This document shows positions 37,770 to 49,630 of a stretch of DNA of 64,000 nt, piece after piece. A program made the translations under genes and the position numbers. The first letter of the stretch is position 1, and every line of letters starts with the position of its first letter. The stretch is taken from positions 61,530,034 to 61,594,033 of the forward strand of contig OX377202.1 in the NCBI GenBank assembly GCA_947396885.1. The letters run 5' to 3'. This DNA is from Heligmosomoides polygyrus polygyrus. Lineage: Eukaryota > Nematoda > Chromadorea > Rhabditida > Heligmosomidae. The notes beneath the pieces were generated by a model. It was given only the letters and a program-made list of their open reading frames with translations. It was not told the DNA's origin and ran no database searches.

Positions 37770-37848
37770 ATAGATATCGATTTTTCGCGTCGCCCGGTCG
37801 ATATCTATTCCGACCACGGTGCCGCGACGCGCAGCGACTCAAGTGTAA

Positions 37849-38008
37849 GGCCTCTGTTATACTCCCGCGGGAGCATCCGCGGAACGTCCGTGGAACAATG
37901 GTGCACGGCGGAGGCGGGCGTGGCGGGCCGCGACGAGTGGCCCGGCGCCGAGTCCCGACGCGATTTCCGCCCATCCGCGGAAGCTCCCGCGGGAGTATAA
38001 CATAGGCC
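37849..38008. mobile_element. GC-rich MITE, 160 bp, TAA-flanked
   Basis: It starts GGCCTCTGTTATACTCCCGC and ends GAGTATAACATAGGCC, flanked by TAA. It adjoins a related 248-bp copy, sharing one TAA between them. Confidence 0.75.
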
Positions 38009-38011
38009 TAA

Positions 38012-38259
38012 GGCCTCTGTTATACTCCCGCGGGAGCGTCCGCGGAAGGGCGGGAATCGCGCCGAGATCCTTCACCTGGCCAATCGTCGCGCCCCGCCAC
38101 GTCCGCCGTCCGCGGTGCACCCCTAGTCCGCGGACGTTCCGCGGACCAATGGTGCACGGCGGAGACGGGCGTGGCGAGGCGCGGCGATTGGTCAGGTGAG
38201 GAGTCTCGGCGCGATTCCCGCCCTTCCGCGGATGCTCCCGCGGGAGTATAACTCAGGCC
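38012..38259. mobile_element. GC-rich MITE, 248 bp, TAA-flanked
   Basis: It starts GGCCTCTGTTATACTCCCGC and ends GAGTATAACTCAGGCC with TAA on each side. Its arms carry GGCGGGAATCGCGCCGAGA and the inverse, making a long near-perfect hairpin. Confidence 0.75.
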
Positions 38260-38601
38260 TAACACTGGCCTAAACTAGGGCTTACGCGAAGTCGTCTATG
38301 AAGCGATTTTACACTCACGTTCTTGTGCACGACCATACTTTTCCTCTGTAAAACGGGACAACATCCGTGAGGTAGGTGTCCAAGTTGCGGGTAGCTGAAG
38401 GAGAACAGAGCTGTTATGCCTAATGTGAAGGTCATAAATATACAATATAAATAAACAAAATATACAAAGTGCCGTATGTTGGGTGGGAACTGATAAAAGG
38501 TTCTTACTGAACACGCACTTGGCATCCTATAGTGGAATACATGTATAGGAAAAGTTCTGACCCTGGGCCTTTGATCCACCACCACTTCCCCTGACCCACC
38601 G

Positions 38602-38776
38602 AACAGGGGCCGGATTCATCAACGACTTACAGAGATTTAACGGGGAATTCCTCAAAAAACGCGAATTAGCACGGCTTATCTACAGGCGATATGGTGAAAT
38701 TTTGGCGTTATGAGGCATTTCGGCTGCAATTTCTCCGTTAAATCTCTGTAAATCGTTGATGAATCTGGCTCCTGTT
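38602..38776. mobile_element. MITE with about 40-bp inverted ends
   Basis: AACAGGGGCCGGATTCATCA at the left pairs with TGATGAATCTGGCTCCTGTT at the right, and the pairing continues through ACAGAGATTTAACGG / CCGTTAAATCTCTGT. The interior is only about 90 bp. There is no coding capacity and the superfamily is unknown. Confidence 0.65.
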
Positions 38777-39034
38777 TGCACCGGTATCTTTCACCGCATT
38801 CCTTATCTCCACGTAGGGCGCGCACAAATGTGTCGGACTGCGTGCTGACAGTGCCACGCAATACTGGACTTTGAGGGGCCCCTAACTCCATGGGGTACTA
38901 GTGTACTTTTTGTACCGCACTAAATCTTGTTCAAAATAGGTCTACTAGGGGTAATCTGCCATGGGAAGAACGAATATCGTAGTCGTTTTTTGCGGAAATG
39001 CCTTATAAGCGCGTTTTATTAAGTTGAAATCGCT

Positions 39035-39300
39035 CAGGGCCTTGCGAAATAGCGCGCGCTGGTAAGAGACGCAGAGTGTGCGCCTCCTACCGATGCGCAC
39101 TATTTCGCTGTTTCTAGCCTGCAGCAGCGGTTAGCCAGAGCATAAGCCTTGAAATCACGAAAAGCCTTGAAAGCTCTGTTCCGCTGACGCGGAGGAGAGC
39201 ACAGAATTGGGCAGGGGAAGGGACTCCAGGGTGTGAGCTCAATAGCGCACCCGTGTTAAAATTTCTTTCATCCTGGAGTTCCCTCCCTTGCCCAGTACGG
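39035..39300. repeat. Two short imperfect palindromes
   Basis: The sequence GCGAAATAGCGCGCGCTGG is mirrored by GATGCGCACTATTTCGC at about 39100. GGGAAGGGACTCCAGG near 39217 is mirrored by CCTGGAGTTCCCTCCC near 39274. Each could be a small fold-back element; no duplication was recognised. Confidence 0.45.
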
Positions 39301-39485
39301 AAGCAAATAAGACGCGGATCTTTAATCGAAACGAGGAGATAAGACTGCATTCACATTCGCGCTGTGTAGCTAGTCGCCACGGCGTGCCCACTAGACTTGA
39401 GCTCGATTAATCGGGCCGAATAATTGTTCGAGCGATTTCGAACAATTAATCGCTCGATTACTCGAAAATCGTAAATCGCTGTTGT

Positions 39486-42400
39486 TCGAACATTGTTCGA
39501 AATCGACTTTCGCGAAAACCCATTATTCGAACATTATTCGAAATCGACTTTTGCGAAAACCCATTATTCGAACATTATTCGAAATCGACTTTCGCGAAAA
39601 ACCATTATTCGAACATTGTTCGAAATCGACTTTCGCAAAAACCCATTATTCGAACATTATTCGAAATCGACTTTCGCAAAAACCCATTATTCGAACATTA
39701 TTCGAAATCGACTTTCGCGAAAAACCATTATTCGAACATTGTTCGAAATCGACTTTCGCGAAAAGCTATTATTCGAATATTATTCGAGATCGACTTTCGC
39801 GAAAAACCATTATTCGAACATTGTTCGAAATCGACTTTCGCAAAAACCCATTATTCGAACATTATTCGAACATTGTTCGAAATCGACTTTCGCGAAAACC
39901 TATTATTCGAATATTATTCGAGATCGACTTTCGCGAAAAACCATTATTCGAACATTATTCGAAATCGACTTTCGCGAAAACTCATTATTCGAACATTGTT
40001 CGAAATCGAATTTCGCGAAAAACCGTTATTCGAACATTAACCGAAATCGACTTTCGCGAAAACCCATTATTCGAACATTATTCGAAATCGACTTTCGCGA
40101 AAACCTATTATTCGAATATTATTCGAGATCGACTTTCGCGAAAAACCATTATTCGAACATTGTTCGAAATCAACTTTCGCAAAAACCCATTATTCGAACA
40201 TTATTCGAAATCGACTTTCGCAAAAACCCATTATTCGAACATTATTCGAAATCGACTTTCGCGAAAAACCATTATTCGAACATTGTTCGAAATCGACTTT
40301 CGCGAAAACCTATTATTCGAATATTATTCGAGATCGACTTTCGCGAAAAACCATTATTCGAACATTGTTCGAAATCGACTTTCGCAAAAACCCATTATTC
40401 GAACATTATTCGAAATCGACTTTCGCAAAAACCCATTATTCGAACATTATTCGAAATCGACTTTCGCGAAAAACCATTATTCGAACATTGTTCGAAATCG
40501 ACTTTCGCGAAAAGCTATTATTCGAATATTATTCGAGATCGACTTTCGCGAAAAACCATTATTCGAACATTGTTCGAAATCGACTTTCGCAAAAACCCAT
40601 TATTCGAACATTATTCGAACATTGTTCGAAATCGACTTTCGCGAAAACCTATTATTCGAATATTATTCGAGATCGACTTTCGCGAAAAACCATTATTCGA
40701 ACATTATTCGAAATCGACTTTCGCGAAAACTCATTATTCGAACATTGTTCGAAATCGAATTTCGCGAAAAACCGTTATTCGAACATTAATCGAAATCGAC
40801 TTTCGCGAAAACCCATTATTCGAACATTATTCGAAATCGACTTTCGCGAAAACCTATTATTCGAATATTATTCGAGATCGACTTTCGCGAAAAACCATTA
40901 TTCGAACATTGTTCGAAATCAACTTTCGCAAAAACCCATTATTCGAACATTATTCGAAATCGACTTTCGCAAAAACCCATTATTCGAACATTATTCGAAA
41001 TCGACTTTCGCGAAAAACCATTATTCGAACATTGTTCGAAATCGACTTTCGCGAAAACCTATTATTCGAATATTATTCGAGATCGACTTTCGCGAAAAAC
41101 CATTATTCGAACATTGTTCGAAATCAACTTTCGCAAAAACCCATTATTCGAACATTATTCGAGATCGACTTTCGCGAAAAACCATTATTCGAACATTGTT
41201 CGAAATCGAATTTCGCGAAAAACCGTTATTCGAACATTAATCGAAATCGACTTTCGCGAAAACCCATTATTCGAACATTATTCGAAATCGACTTTCGCGA
41301 AAACCTATTATTCGAATATTATTCGAGATCGACTTTCGCGAAAAACCATTATTCGAACATTGTTCGAAATCAACTTTCGCAAAAACCCATTATTCGAACA
41401 TTATTCGAAATCGACTTTCGCAAAAACCCATTATTCGAACATTATTCGAAATCGACTTTCGCGAAAAACCATTATTCGAACATTGTTCGAAATCGACTTT
41501 CGCGAAAACCTATTATTCGAATATTATTCGAGATCGACTTTCGCGAAAAACCATTATTCGAACATTGTTCGAAATCAACTTTCGCAAAAACCCATTATTC
41601 GAACATTATTCGAGATCGACTTTCGCGAAAAACCATTATTCGAACATTGTTCGAAATCGAATTTCGCGAAAAACCGTTATTCGAACATTAATCGAAATCG
41701 ACTTTCGCGAAAACCCATTATTCGAACATTATTCGAAATCGACTTTCGCAAAAACCCATTATTCGAACATTATTCGAAATCGACTTTCGCAAAAACCCAT
41801 TATTCGAACATTATTCGAAATCGACTTTCGCGAAAAACCATTATTCGAACATTGTTCGAAATCGACTTTCGCGAAAACCTATTATTCGAATATTATTCGA
41901 GATCGACTTTCGCGAAAAACCATTATTCGAACATTGTTCGAAATCAACTTTCGCAAAAACCCATTATTCGAACATTATTCGAAATCGACTTTCGCAAAAA
42001 CCCATTATTCGAACATTATTCGAAATCGACTTTCGCGAAAAACCATTATTCGAACATTGTTCGAAATCGACTTTCGCAAAAACCCATTATTCGAACATTA
42101 TTCGAAATCGACTTTCGCGAAAAACCATTATTCGAACATTGTTCGAAATCGACTTTCGCGAAAACCTATTATTCGAATATTATTCGAGATCGACTTTCGC
42201 GAAAAACCATTATTCGAACATTGTTCGAAATCGACTTTCGCAAAAACCCATTATTCGAACATGGTTCGAAATCGACTTTCGCAAAAACCCATTATTCGAA
42301 CATTATTCGAAATCGACTTTCGCGAAAAACCATTATTCGAACATTGTTCGAAATCGACTTTCGCGAAAACCTATTATTCGAATATTATTCGAGATCGACT

Positions 42401-42600
42401 TTCGCGAAAAACCATTATTCGAACATTATTCGAAATCGACTTTCGCGAAAACTCATTATTCGAATATTGTTCGAAATCGACTTTCGCGAAAAATCATTAT
42501 TCGAACATTGTTCGAAATCGACTTTCGCGAAAAACCGTTATTCGAACATTAATCGAAATCGAAGATCGCGAAAGAGCATTGTTCGAATATTGTTCGAAAT
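39486..42600. repeat. 41-bp satellite array with higher-order repeats
   Basis: About 76 tandem copies of a 41-bp monomer occur here. Each monomer carries two TTCGAA-type words (ATTATTCGAACATTATTCGA) and the palindrome TTTCGCGAAA. Successive CATTATTCG starts fall at 39521, 39562, 39603 and 39644, exactly 41 bp apart. Marker monomers reading ACCGTTATTCGAACATTAA begin at 40022, 40771, 41222, 41673 and 42534. These spacings are 749 (18 monomers plus an 11-bp extra half unit), 451, 451 and 861, that is 11, 11 and 21 monomers, so blocks were copied as higher-order units. Because 41 is not divisible by 3 and the monomer lacks stops on the plus strand, plus frames stay open for up to 732 codons with one 41-residue motif. 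I regard this as satellite DNA, not a gene. Confidence 0.95.
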
Positions 42601-43139
42601 TGAACAATGTTCAAACAAAACCAAGAGTTGGCCGCCTGAGTATGGGCTCTGTTCTCCGAAAAATCAACGTTCAAACTCGCTCCACTTCTGCGCCTACGGT
42701 AATTGGCAGGAACGGACCGTTTGAACGTGCTCGACGGCATTTCACACGTTCAGCCTCTCGATATCATTGATCGAGTCGGTGCGCGCTCCAGGTGGGAATT
42801 CGAATATGTAATTTCGTTTCGAGGGTTCTGTTGATTTTGCTTCTAATTGAAAATGAGCATTTCACCGGATGACTCTGCCATATTCAAATTCGAATCTGTG
42901 ATTTCGTTTCGAGGGTTTTGGCGGCCGACTCTCGATGTTTTTCGAACATGGTTCGATTCAATCGTTGATTTTGTCACTGCTAATATTCAGGGTTGATACT
43001 TAAAAGCGGCTCTACGGTTCTCGATTTTTCTCTGTTCTAAAGGAAGATTCTCACACTATTGATCACTTGTTTTGCTTCGTAACAGTCTTCCCAAATGTCT
43101 TTTTAGAGCAGTTTTTCGAAACCATTGAAATAGTAAATT
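42601..43139. other. Satellite right flank with a short direct repeat
   Basis: Two direct copies of ATTCGAAT(A/C)TGT(A/G)ATTTCG followed by TTTCGAGGGTT occur at about 42797 and 42889. No gene is seen. Scattered TTCGAA words suggest decayed satellite-related sequence. Confidence 0.5.
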
Positions 43140-43965
43140 TGTGTTGTTTCGAATGAGTTCCGTCGTGGGAGCAAGATGTCTCAGGCGGTCCGGAACATTA
43201 ATTAGGTTTTCGGCGATTATGAGGATAGCGAACGCACAGTACGTCGATGGTTCGAGAAGCTTTCATCTGGCGATTTATTCTTGAAAATAGGCCACGTGGG
43301 AGAACTGTGTCCAAGGTGGATAACGATAAATTGAAGGCTGTAGTGGAAGGCGACATTCCGCAAACCACGCGTGAATTAGCAGCAACATTCAAGGTATCTA
43401 TCTCAACAACACTGGACCAGTTGAATCAAATCGGCAAAGATGCTCCATCAATGCGTACTCACGAGTTGAGCAGCAAAAGTGGTGTTTTTTCGATGCTTGT
43501 CTTTCTTTGCTTTCACGGCAAAAATCCGAACATTTTTTACATCGCATTGTTGGCTGTGATGAAATGGATTCTCCATGACAACCGTAAGCGCTTGGCATGA
43601 TGGTTCGATAAAGATGAAGACCCGAAACACATTCCGAAAGCCAACATCCACCAAAAAATTGATGGTGTTTGTTTGGTGGTCTACCTATGGAGTCATCTAC
43701 TACAGCTTCATGAGACCTGGTGAAGCGTTAACTGCGGACGTCTGCTGTAATCAGCTGGACGGCATGAGGAGGAACCTTGCAATTGGGTACCCAAGAGTTA
43801 GTCAAAAGGGGCAGGCCAATACTCTCGCAAGACAACACACACAACGTTGCTGAAACTGCAGGAGTTGGAAGTGGAGCTTCTCAGTCACCCACCATATTCA
43901 CCGGATCTTGCGCCAACTGACTGCCTCATTTTCCAAGCATTGGAAGCGTTCGTCCTTGTTTCGTT
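43140..43965 (+). mobile_element. Mariner transposase relic (third copy)
   Basis: Plus-strand frames carry mariner blocks in the right order: a helix-turn-helix-like part with RTVRRWFEKLSSGD near 43220, LMVFVWWSTYGVIYYSFMRPGE near 43660 (trimmed here to the key residues WWS and RPGE), and LLSHPPYSPDLAPTDC near 43880. The second catalytic region (normally LLHDNARPH) is degraded to RQHTQRC. Several frameshifts and stops are present and terminal repeats were not found, so it is a pseudogene. Confidence 0.8.
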
Positions 43966-44670
43966 TCCGTTACTTATATTCATCTGTGTTAGTTCCATTT
44001 TAGAATTGACACCTTTCAAATCAAATCGGTTGGATTTCTTGTCCTCATTCAATACGGTCCGCTAAATGAAGTAGGACAACTTCACTCTTCACCATATATG
44101 CGCGCAATTTCGCAGCACCGCGTTCTCTCTCTCGTTGAATGGCAACAGTTCGCCGTCTATCAGGTCTCCAAGCCAGGGCATAGCAGATTCCTTTCGATTC
44201 CCCTGCGTATCATTGCAAGGAAGCATGGAAGGTGTTTTTCGAGGTGTTATATTTGTTTGAAGAGTTCCCGCTGAGAATGGAAATCGCGTATAGAAGAGTT
44301 CGCTTGCGCAACCGGTTCCGAATGTTATGAAGACAACTAAAAACTGCAAACGAAAATGAACTCTTCTGTGGTAGCTTTGTAACTTGATCAACTATATAAT
44401 TCTTGCAGTCTTCGCTGCGCCGCACATATGATAAATCTCGTGGTTACATTTGCAGTGGGATATGACTATGTTGCTGGAATACTAAAAAACGTTAAAAAAA
44501 AAAGGTTTCAATAAATACCCATAGAAAACGAGCAGAGAAGCATCTAATCCGGAAAATCGACCAAGACACACCGAACAGCAAGAAGAGCGTCCGAGGAGAT
44601 TAGAAAGCGGTTGTGACGGAAGTACGAAGCGGTCTAAGCCAAACAACTAACCTAGAGCCAAGTCCTCGTC
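43966..44670. other. No supported gene
   Basis: Only short unrelated frames. No repeat structure was recognised. Confidence 0.4.
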
Positions 44671-46330
44671 TATGTTCACGCGAACATCTCGCATAGGCGC
44701 AGGCAACTAGGATAGGAGACGCAAAGGGGGTCTAGCAACGAACTGCGCGAGACACCTGGATAAATCTGCGTCAGGAACGGAGCAGGAGACCGAGAGGCGA
44801 GCGACAGAACGAGGAGGAGGCAAGGAGACACGCTGCAGGAGCTCCAGAAGCCGGACGGGCGACGTGTCCGGGATTTTCCGCCTACGACCTCGCACAGGGA
44901 GACGGCGGGCGCGCGCTTTGCTCGCTGGCGTGTGGTCGGGCAGGAAGGGCCGGACGAGCGCGCTCTCGGGCGATGTGCGGGCGCTCTCGCCGCTGGTCTT
45001 CGGAGGCTCACCTTCTTCTCGTCGTGCGTGGCCGACTCCAGGTGGGCCAGTGTCGACGGCGGCACCGGACAGGCCTCGAAGTGCTCGAAACGCTTTGACA
45101 TAGCGTCGTGCCGGGCTGGCTGTCGATCGATTGCTATCGGAGGGAGAAATAGGCTGGGACAAGGATAATTCAATGATATCTCGCGGCTGGAGATGAGATA
45201 CGACGCTCTTGATCAGCGTCTGTCCGTGTGTGGTGCCGCGCAACTGGTTCTGGAGAGGCGAAGCGGGCTCCCAGCTAGAACACCTTGTCGCCTGCCCCAG
45301 AAGTCCAGGCACGGTGAGACTGTGCTGGCTGGCCGGCTGGCGGTGAGGGAGGTCGTCCGGTGGGAACGGGCTGCGCGGAACCGGACGACAAGAAACATTT
45401 TGTAAAGTGGTGGCGGGACTGACTGAAGTCATCATCAGTGTGTCCTTTGTTGCCAGCTCGCCTTTACGCCGCCCAGCCAATGTCGCAGTAGGATTCACCG
45501 CGGCCGTAGGACCCTCTGGTTCAGCGCGGTAGCTGGTGGGATGGTCGTCCTGCTGGAGTCGGTGTGCCGCGCCCTTTGGACGGAAAATGATTGCGTATTC
45601 TCACCTTGAGCTGCTCGGTCTGGGCCTCCAGAAACGCGTACTCGTCGCCGATCAGCTCCTTCGTTGGCTCGCACATCTCGGCCGGCGAGGGTGGTCTTCA
45701 GCAGTAGGAGACTCGAATTCGCTCAGCGGTCGGTAATCTTCGGGATTCGCTGACAGGTTGCCACATCGAATTAGATTCAGCAGTAGTCGTTCCTGCGGTC
45801 GCGGACGATCGTCACAGGCGATCACAGTTCGGATCGGAGCAGCCTCAGGGACGGAGACGTCGTCGAGCAGGGCAGTGTCACGGGCAACGCGCTTCTACCG
45901 CAGATGCGTGGGATTGATAACAATGCCTTCGATTGATAGAGAAGAGGTGCGACGAGCCCAAAAGGGACCGACGAGAAGGGAGAGGCGGTCTTTCTCGTCG
46001 CCCCCGAAGCGCAGCCGGTACAGTAGCGCCGACGGGTTCGCGACGAACCGCTTCAGGCGTCGCCGCTGCTCCACGACTGCTTATCACCAGAACACGTGCC
46101 GCTGATGGCTTCCGGTCGTTTCCGGCCCGTCTGGCAAAGATCAACGGCCAGCGCTCGATTTTGACATCTGCCTGGCTGTCGGAGAGCAGCTCCTCGCACG
46201 CTGTCAAGGAAGATCCGAATTCGACGACAAGCGGTTCCGCCAGGCACCACATGTGCAGCACTACATTCTTTGAGATAGTCGGTGATCGCGCGATGGCAGC
46301 AATTTCAAAGATAGCGGGTTGATATCGATT
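44670..46330 (-). other. GC-rich coding-like block, identity unknown
   Basis: Base composition rises sharply here against the AT-rich flanks, and the minus strand is open for long stretches. In 46330 to 45880 a frame reads ADVKIERWPLIFARR and, after a shift, RRRLKRFVANPSALLYRLRF with GGDEKDRLSLLVGPFG. Near 45650 MCEPTKELIGDEYAFLEAQ ends in a GTGAGA donor. From 45498 to 44707 a 263-codon frame is rich in Pro, Ser and Arg without domain motifs. These could be exons of a gene, or a gag-like relic of an LTR element with frameshifts. I cannot choose and do not assign a function. Confidence 0.35.
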
Positions 46331-48260
46331 CCGAACTTTCGGTACGTGGTAACCCGAAGGTCCTGTTATCCCTCTCCCGCAAGGCTATGTATTTGTATCA
46401 TTGCTGCAACGCTGAATTGCAGCTGCATGACTAGATGTTTAGTGAGGGCTGCACAATGTTTATAGATATTTCGTCTGCGGCCTCCGAAACGATTTGTAGG
46501 AGCTGTTGGGCTGAGAACGCGTTGCGTTTTGTCCGCGTTTTATCAAGCAGCATTCCCCGCAGAGAAAAAAATCTGCAGCGATTGAACATATCGTTTCTGC
46601 AGGCATTCTTCTGGCTTTTGGCTTACTGATGCTTTTGGAAGGATATGTGGTCAAAGGATGGATGCCTTCAGAGCAGCCATTCATTCATTGAGCCCTTATC
46701 CATGGCAAACCGCTTCCTTAACCGTTTTACGTACTCTATCCACAGCCTTTTGTCGCGATGCCGCTGAAGGTGATCAAGTCAGGTGCGAAGTGGAAAATGC
46801 GGTCGGAGGGCATGGCAATGGAATATCACGACACGGATTGTAGCAGAGTCATACGTGGTTTTAGCTGAGCTGTTAGATCGAGCTTCTATCTGCGGCAGAG
46901 CAGTCACAAGTGAATTTCTAAAAGCTCGTGGATGAAATCCAAAGGGAGTGTAGGTTAACGGTAGCATCAGTTGCTCGCGTCCCTCGATGGCGTCCTCGCA
47001 TTCCGTTGTCCGCTGTCGTGCAAGCCGGGTTTTTGAAGTCCCATCGTCCTTCAATTAAGCATGCTGCTACCTGCTGAATATTTAAGATGATGGGAATTCG
47101 TGTTAATGCCGATAATTATCTAAAAGTGAATTCGGCACATGCTGCCCATTACTCGAGCTCACTCTATCATGCTTATCATTGCTTTAGAGCTATCGGCATT
47201 CAGTGGGGGAGGGGGTTTTGATAAAGCTTGCATGTCGACAAGTTGCTGCATAAGTGGGACAAATTTTCGCTGGGCAATGCGCGCCGATTGCTTCGAAAAA
47301 TTTGCATTACATGCTAGTTTTAGGTTTTGCCTGATTATGGCTATCTACTTGACACCGAATTGGCCTAAATTGGCTTCATTTATTTTCCATTTCTAAACAG
47401 CAGGTTTTTTCTTAATTTCCGTTAATTGTTTACTACTGTACCACTTTTGCTTAAGAGATGATTCCTGCTGAATTTCTTGACTGTGAGGTGTGGATTACAA
47501 ACATAGCTTTTAGGTTTACTTTGATCAAAGATAATATAGTAATCAGCTACCAAATTGGCGCCGCACCATGTTTCCAATAGGAAACAAAAATCGTTTAGAA
47601 GACGTCTAAATTTACTTGAATATTTTGGAGCAAAGTAAACTCCAGTGGTTCGCTTCGCCACCTCTTTTCAGACGAACCTTGTTCATCATAAGACATCCTC
47701 GGTAGCTCATCAGTGAAGAAAGGAGGTGTTATAATTTTCAAATGTTTAATTTGTATTCATTATTTTTCCTTTCATTTAGTTCATTCCACTTGCTGTTCCT
47801 TTATTTTTATTTTCATTGCCATTTTCATAAAAATTTTCATTTTTAGTAAACGACTTCGCTACGCAGTATCGCAATAAGGGTTAATGTGAGCGGTGAGAAT
47901 GAGCAGCAGTGATTGCTGCCCAACAGACATTGTTGGCCGAACAATTCTGAGAAGAGGCTATACTCAAGCCCTAGACTTGTCTCGGAGTATTAACAAGACT
48001 AAGGTCGATTGGAATAATCTGAAGAAAATATTGCAAATATATGCTTCGCCAAGTGACAGGATATGTACTGAAAGGCCTGTGCAGACGTCGCCTTCAAATC
48101 TCATTGTCGGATTTGGAGGAAGCCGTCTTTTTGAGGGAGTACAACCGGCAGACATGATGTGCTAAATTCATCGTTTTTGCCGGGCAGCATCTCTGCATAG
48201 TACCTGATCAGATATCTAGCTTCTATAATCATCCGCCGCGTGGAGACATAGACCTGCACC
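46331..48260. other. No firm gene; one small ORF
   Basis: A plus-strand ORF from ATG 47899 to 48165 (88 residues, starting MSSSDCCPTDIVGRTILRRG) has no recognised motif and no splice-site support. The rest shows only short frames and AT-rich stretches. Confidence 0.3.
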
Positions 48261-49630
48261 AGGGATGTGCGGAAATTTTTCTTGAAAAAGCGGAAGACGA
48301 AACACGGAACGGAAACGCTCAAAAATGGCCGGAAACCGGAATACGAAACGCGGAAACGGAAATGACACATAATCGCCATTTTTTTCAAAAATTGCATCTG
48401 AAACGACGTCAGAAGCGGCTTCCATTGCGCCTTTCTTTTTTAGAACTTGGCGAGCAGCAGAATCTTCCACATATTAATGCTCATCCTCATCATAACATAA
48501 CGAAGCAACAATATAAATAATATAATTTATAATATTTCTATGATAACATTTTAGCTATGGCTGAGCAATAACGAAAACAAATTCAGGGGCTTTTTTCACT
48601 ATTTATCACTATTTCAGCATGCATTCTTTCCATATCTAGTTCCTGCGACGGGTTTTTCGCTGACTTTTTTGAAGCTGACATTTTTTGAACGGGAGACCTA
48701 CCCGACTTAACCACTTGAGGTTACTTACAGACCCGCATTAAAAAACCGACTCGGGTAAGGGCTAAAACTGGAGTAGCACCTAGATCATTTTCCGACCAGG
48801 AAAGACATTCCTCACAACACTTTTAAAAGCCTGTGGCGTCATGGACGACGTCATGCTTGCACAGATATCTGCACGCTCAAGATTAGCAGTTATATTGCAA
48901 TCACCAACACCAGCACTCAGAGTTCATTCTGGTATCTAAGACGATAACTGGATGACTGACTAGTCATGGTGTGTCCAAACTTCCACAGAGTTCAATAAGT
49001 CACCCTAGTCAATCAAAACGCAGCTCATGGAAGATATTCGTGATGCTTCATTGAAAAATGAATCGCATAACTCTCTATGAATGAGTATCACACCTAACGA
49101 AATTAAGCACTGATGAACAAGAACACTGATGTAATATTGGAGCAGACAACCGCATGGCACAGCCTTCACTGAACCCTTTGGCTCATGATACTGCGCGATA
49201 TGCTTACAAAGAATAGAAAGAAATAAAGAATACAAAGTTTTTGTGAGCTATTTGTAACTAATGGATCAAAAATTTTATGGTCATTCAAATGTTGAGTGCA
49301 TTTTCTTTGCATACAATGCCGCATAGCCTTTGTGGCACAGTAATTTTGCCCTGCACCCTGCCGTTGCCATTTTGAGTGTTTTTTGGTAGCCCAACCAATT
49401 TCAAGAATATTAATACTGAAGTTATCAAACAGTAATTCTCTCACAATTGAAGGAGAACTCTTTTTAATTGATAAGCTGATTGTGTTGAATAGAAAACAAT
49501 GTGGAATAGTGCCCATTTCCGTTTCCGCCTTCCGGCACAAAAACAGGCGGAACGCGGAACGGAACGGAAGAGCCCAAAATGGCCGGAAACCGGAATTCGG
49601 AACACGGGAACGGAAATTCCACACATCCCT
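48261..49630. mobile_element. Non-autonomous DNA transposon, Mutator-like (copy 2)
   Basis: This is an inverted second copy of the element at 6954-8384. The ends are AGGGATGTGCGGAA and TTCCACACATCCCT. Flanks GACCTGCACC and GTTCTGCACG agree at 7 of 10 positions, a decayed duplication. Interior landmarks are shared in reverse order with copy 1, including CGACGGGTTTTTCGCTGACT and CAACATTTGAATGA. Both subterminal blocks contain GGCCGGAAACCGGAAT in the same orientation. There is no transposase. Confidence 0.72.

Larger units (their letters stand above)
37590..38283. mobile_element. Nested cluster of GGCC-ended MITEs
   Basis: An outer element with ends TTAGCCCTAGTTTA (37597) and TAAACTAGGGC (38271) carries three palindromic inserts: 37634-37769 (flanked by ATA), 37849-38008 and 38012-38259 (each flanked by TAA, sharing the middle TAA). 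The last two have ends GGCCTCTGTTATACTCCCGC and very GC-rich interiors full of CCGCGG. No protein is encoded; the stop-poor frames are by-products of GC content. Confidence 0.75.

Noticed and set aside
37661..38265. Several 80-115 codon ORFs on both strands
   Set aside because: They are side effects of very GC-rich palindromic MITEs, with open frames on both strands over the same bases.
39486..42600. CRISPR array
   Set aside because: The repeats are contiguous 41-bp monomers with no unique spacers, and the setting is eukaryotic.
39482..42770. ORFs of 291-732 codons in the satellite as protein-coding genes
   Set aside because: They follow directly from a stop-free 41-bp monomer read in three frames; no start context, splice sites or non-repeat domain supports a gene.
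44707..45498. 263-codon minus-strand ORF as a confirmed protein
   Set aside because: It is long but low-complexity (Pro/Ser/Arg) in GC-rich DNA with open frames on the other strand; no motif supports it.
45933..46322. Plus-strand ORF of 129 codons
   Set aside because: It is antisense to minus-strand frames that look more protein-like and has no motif.
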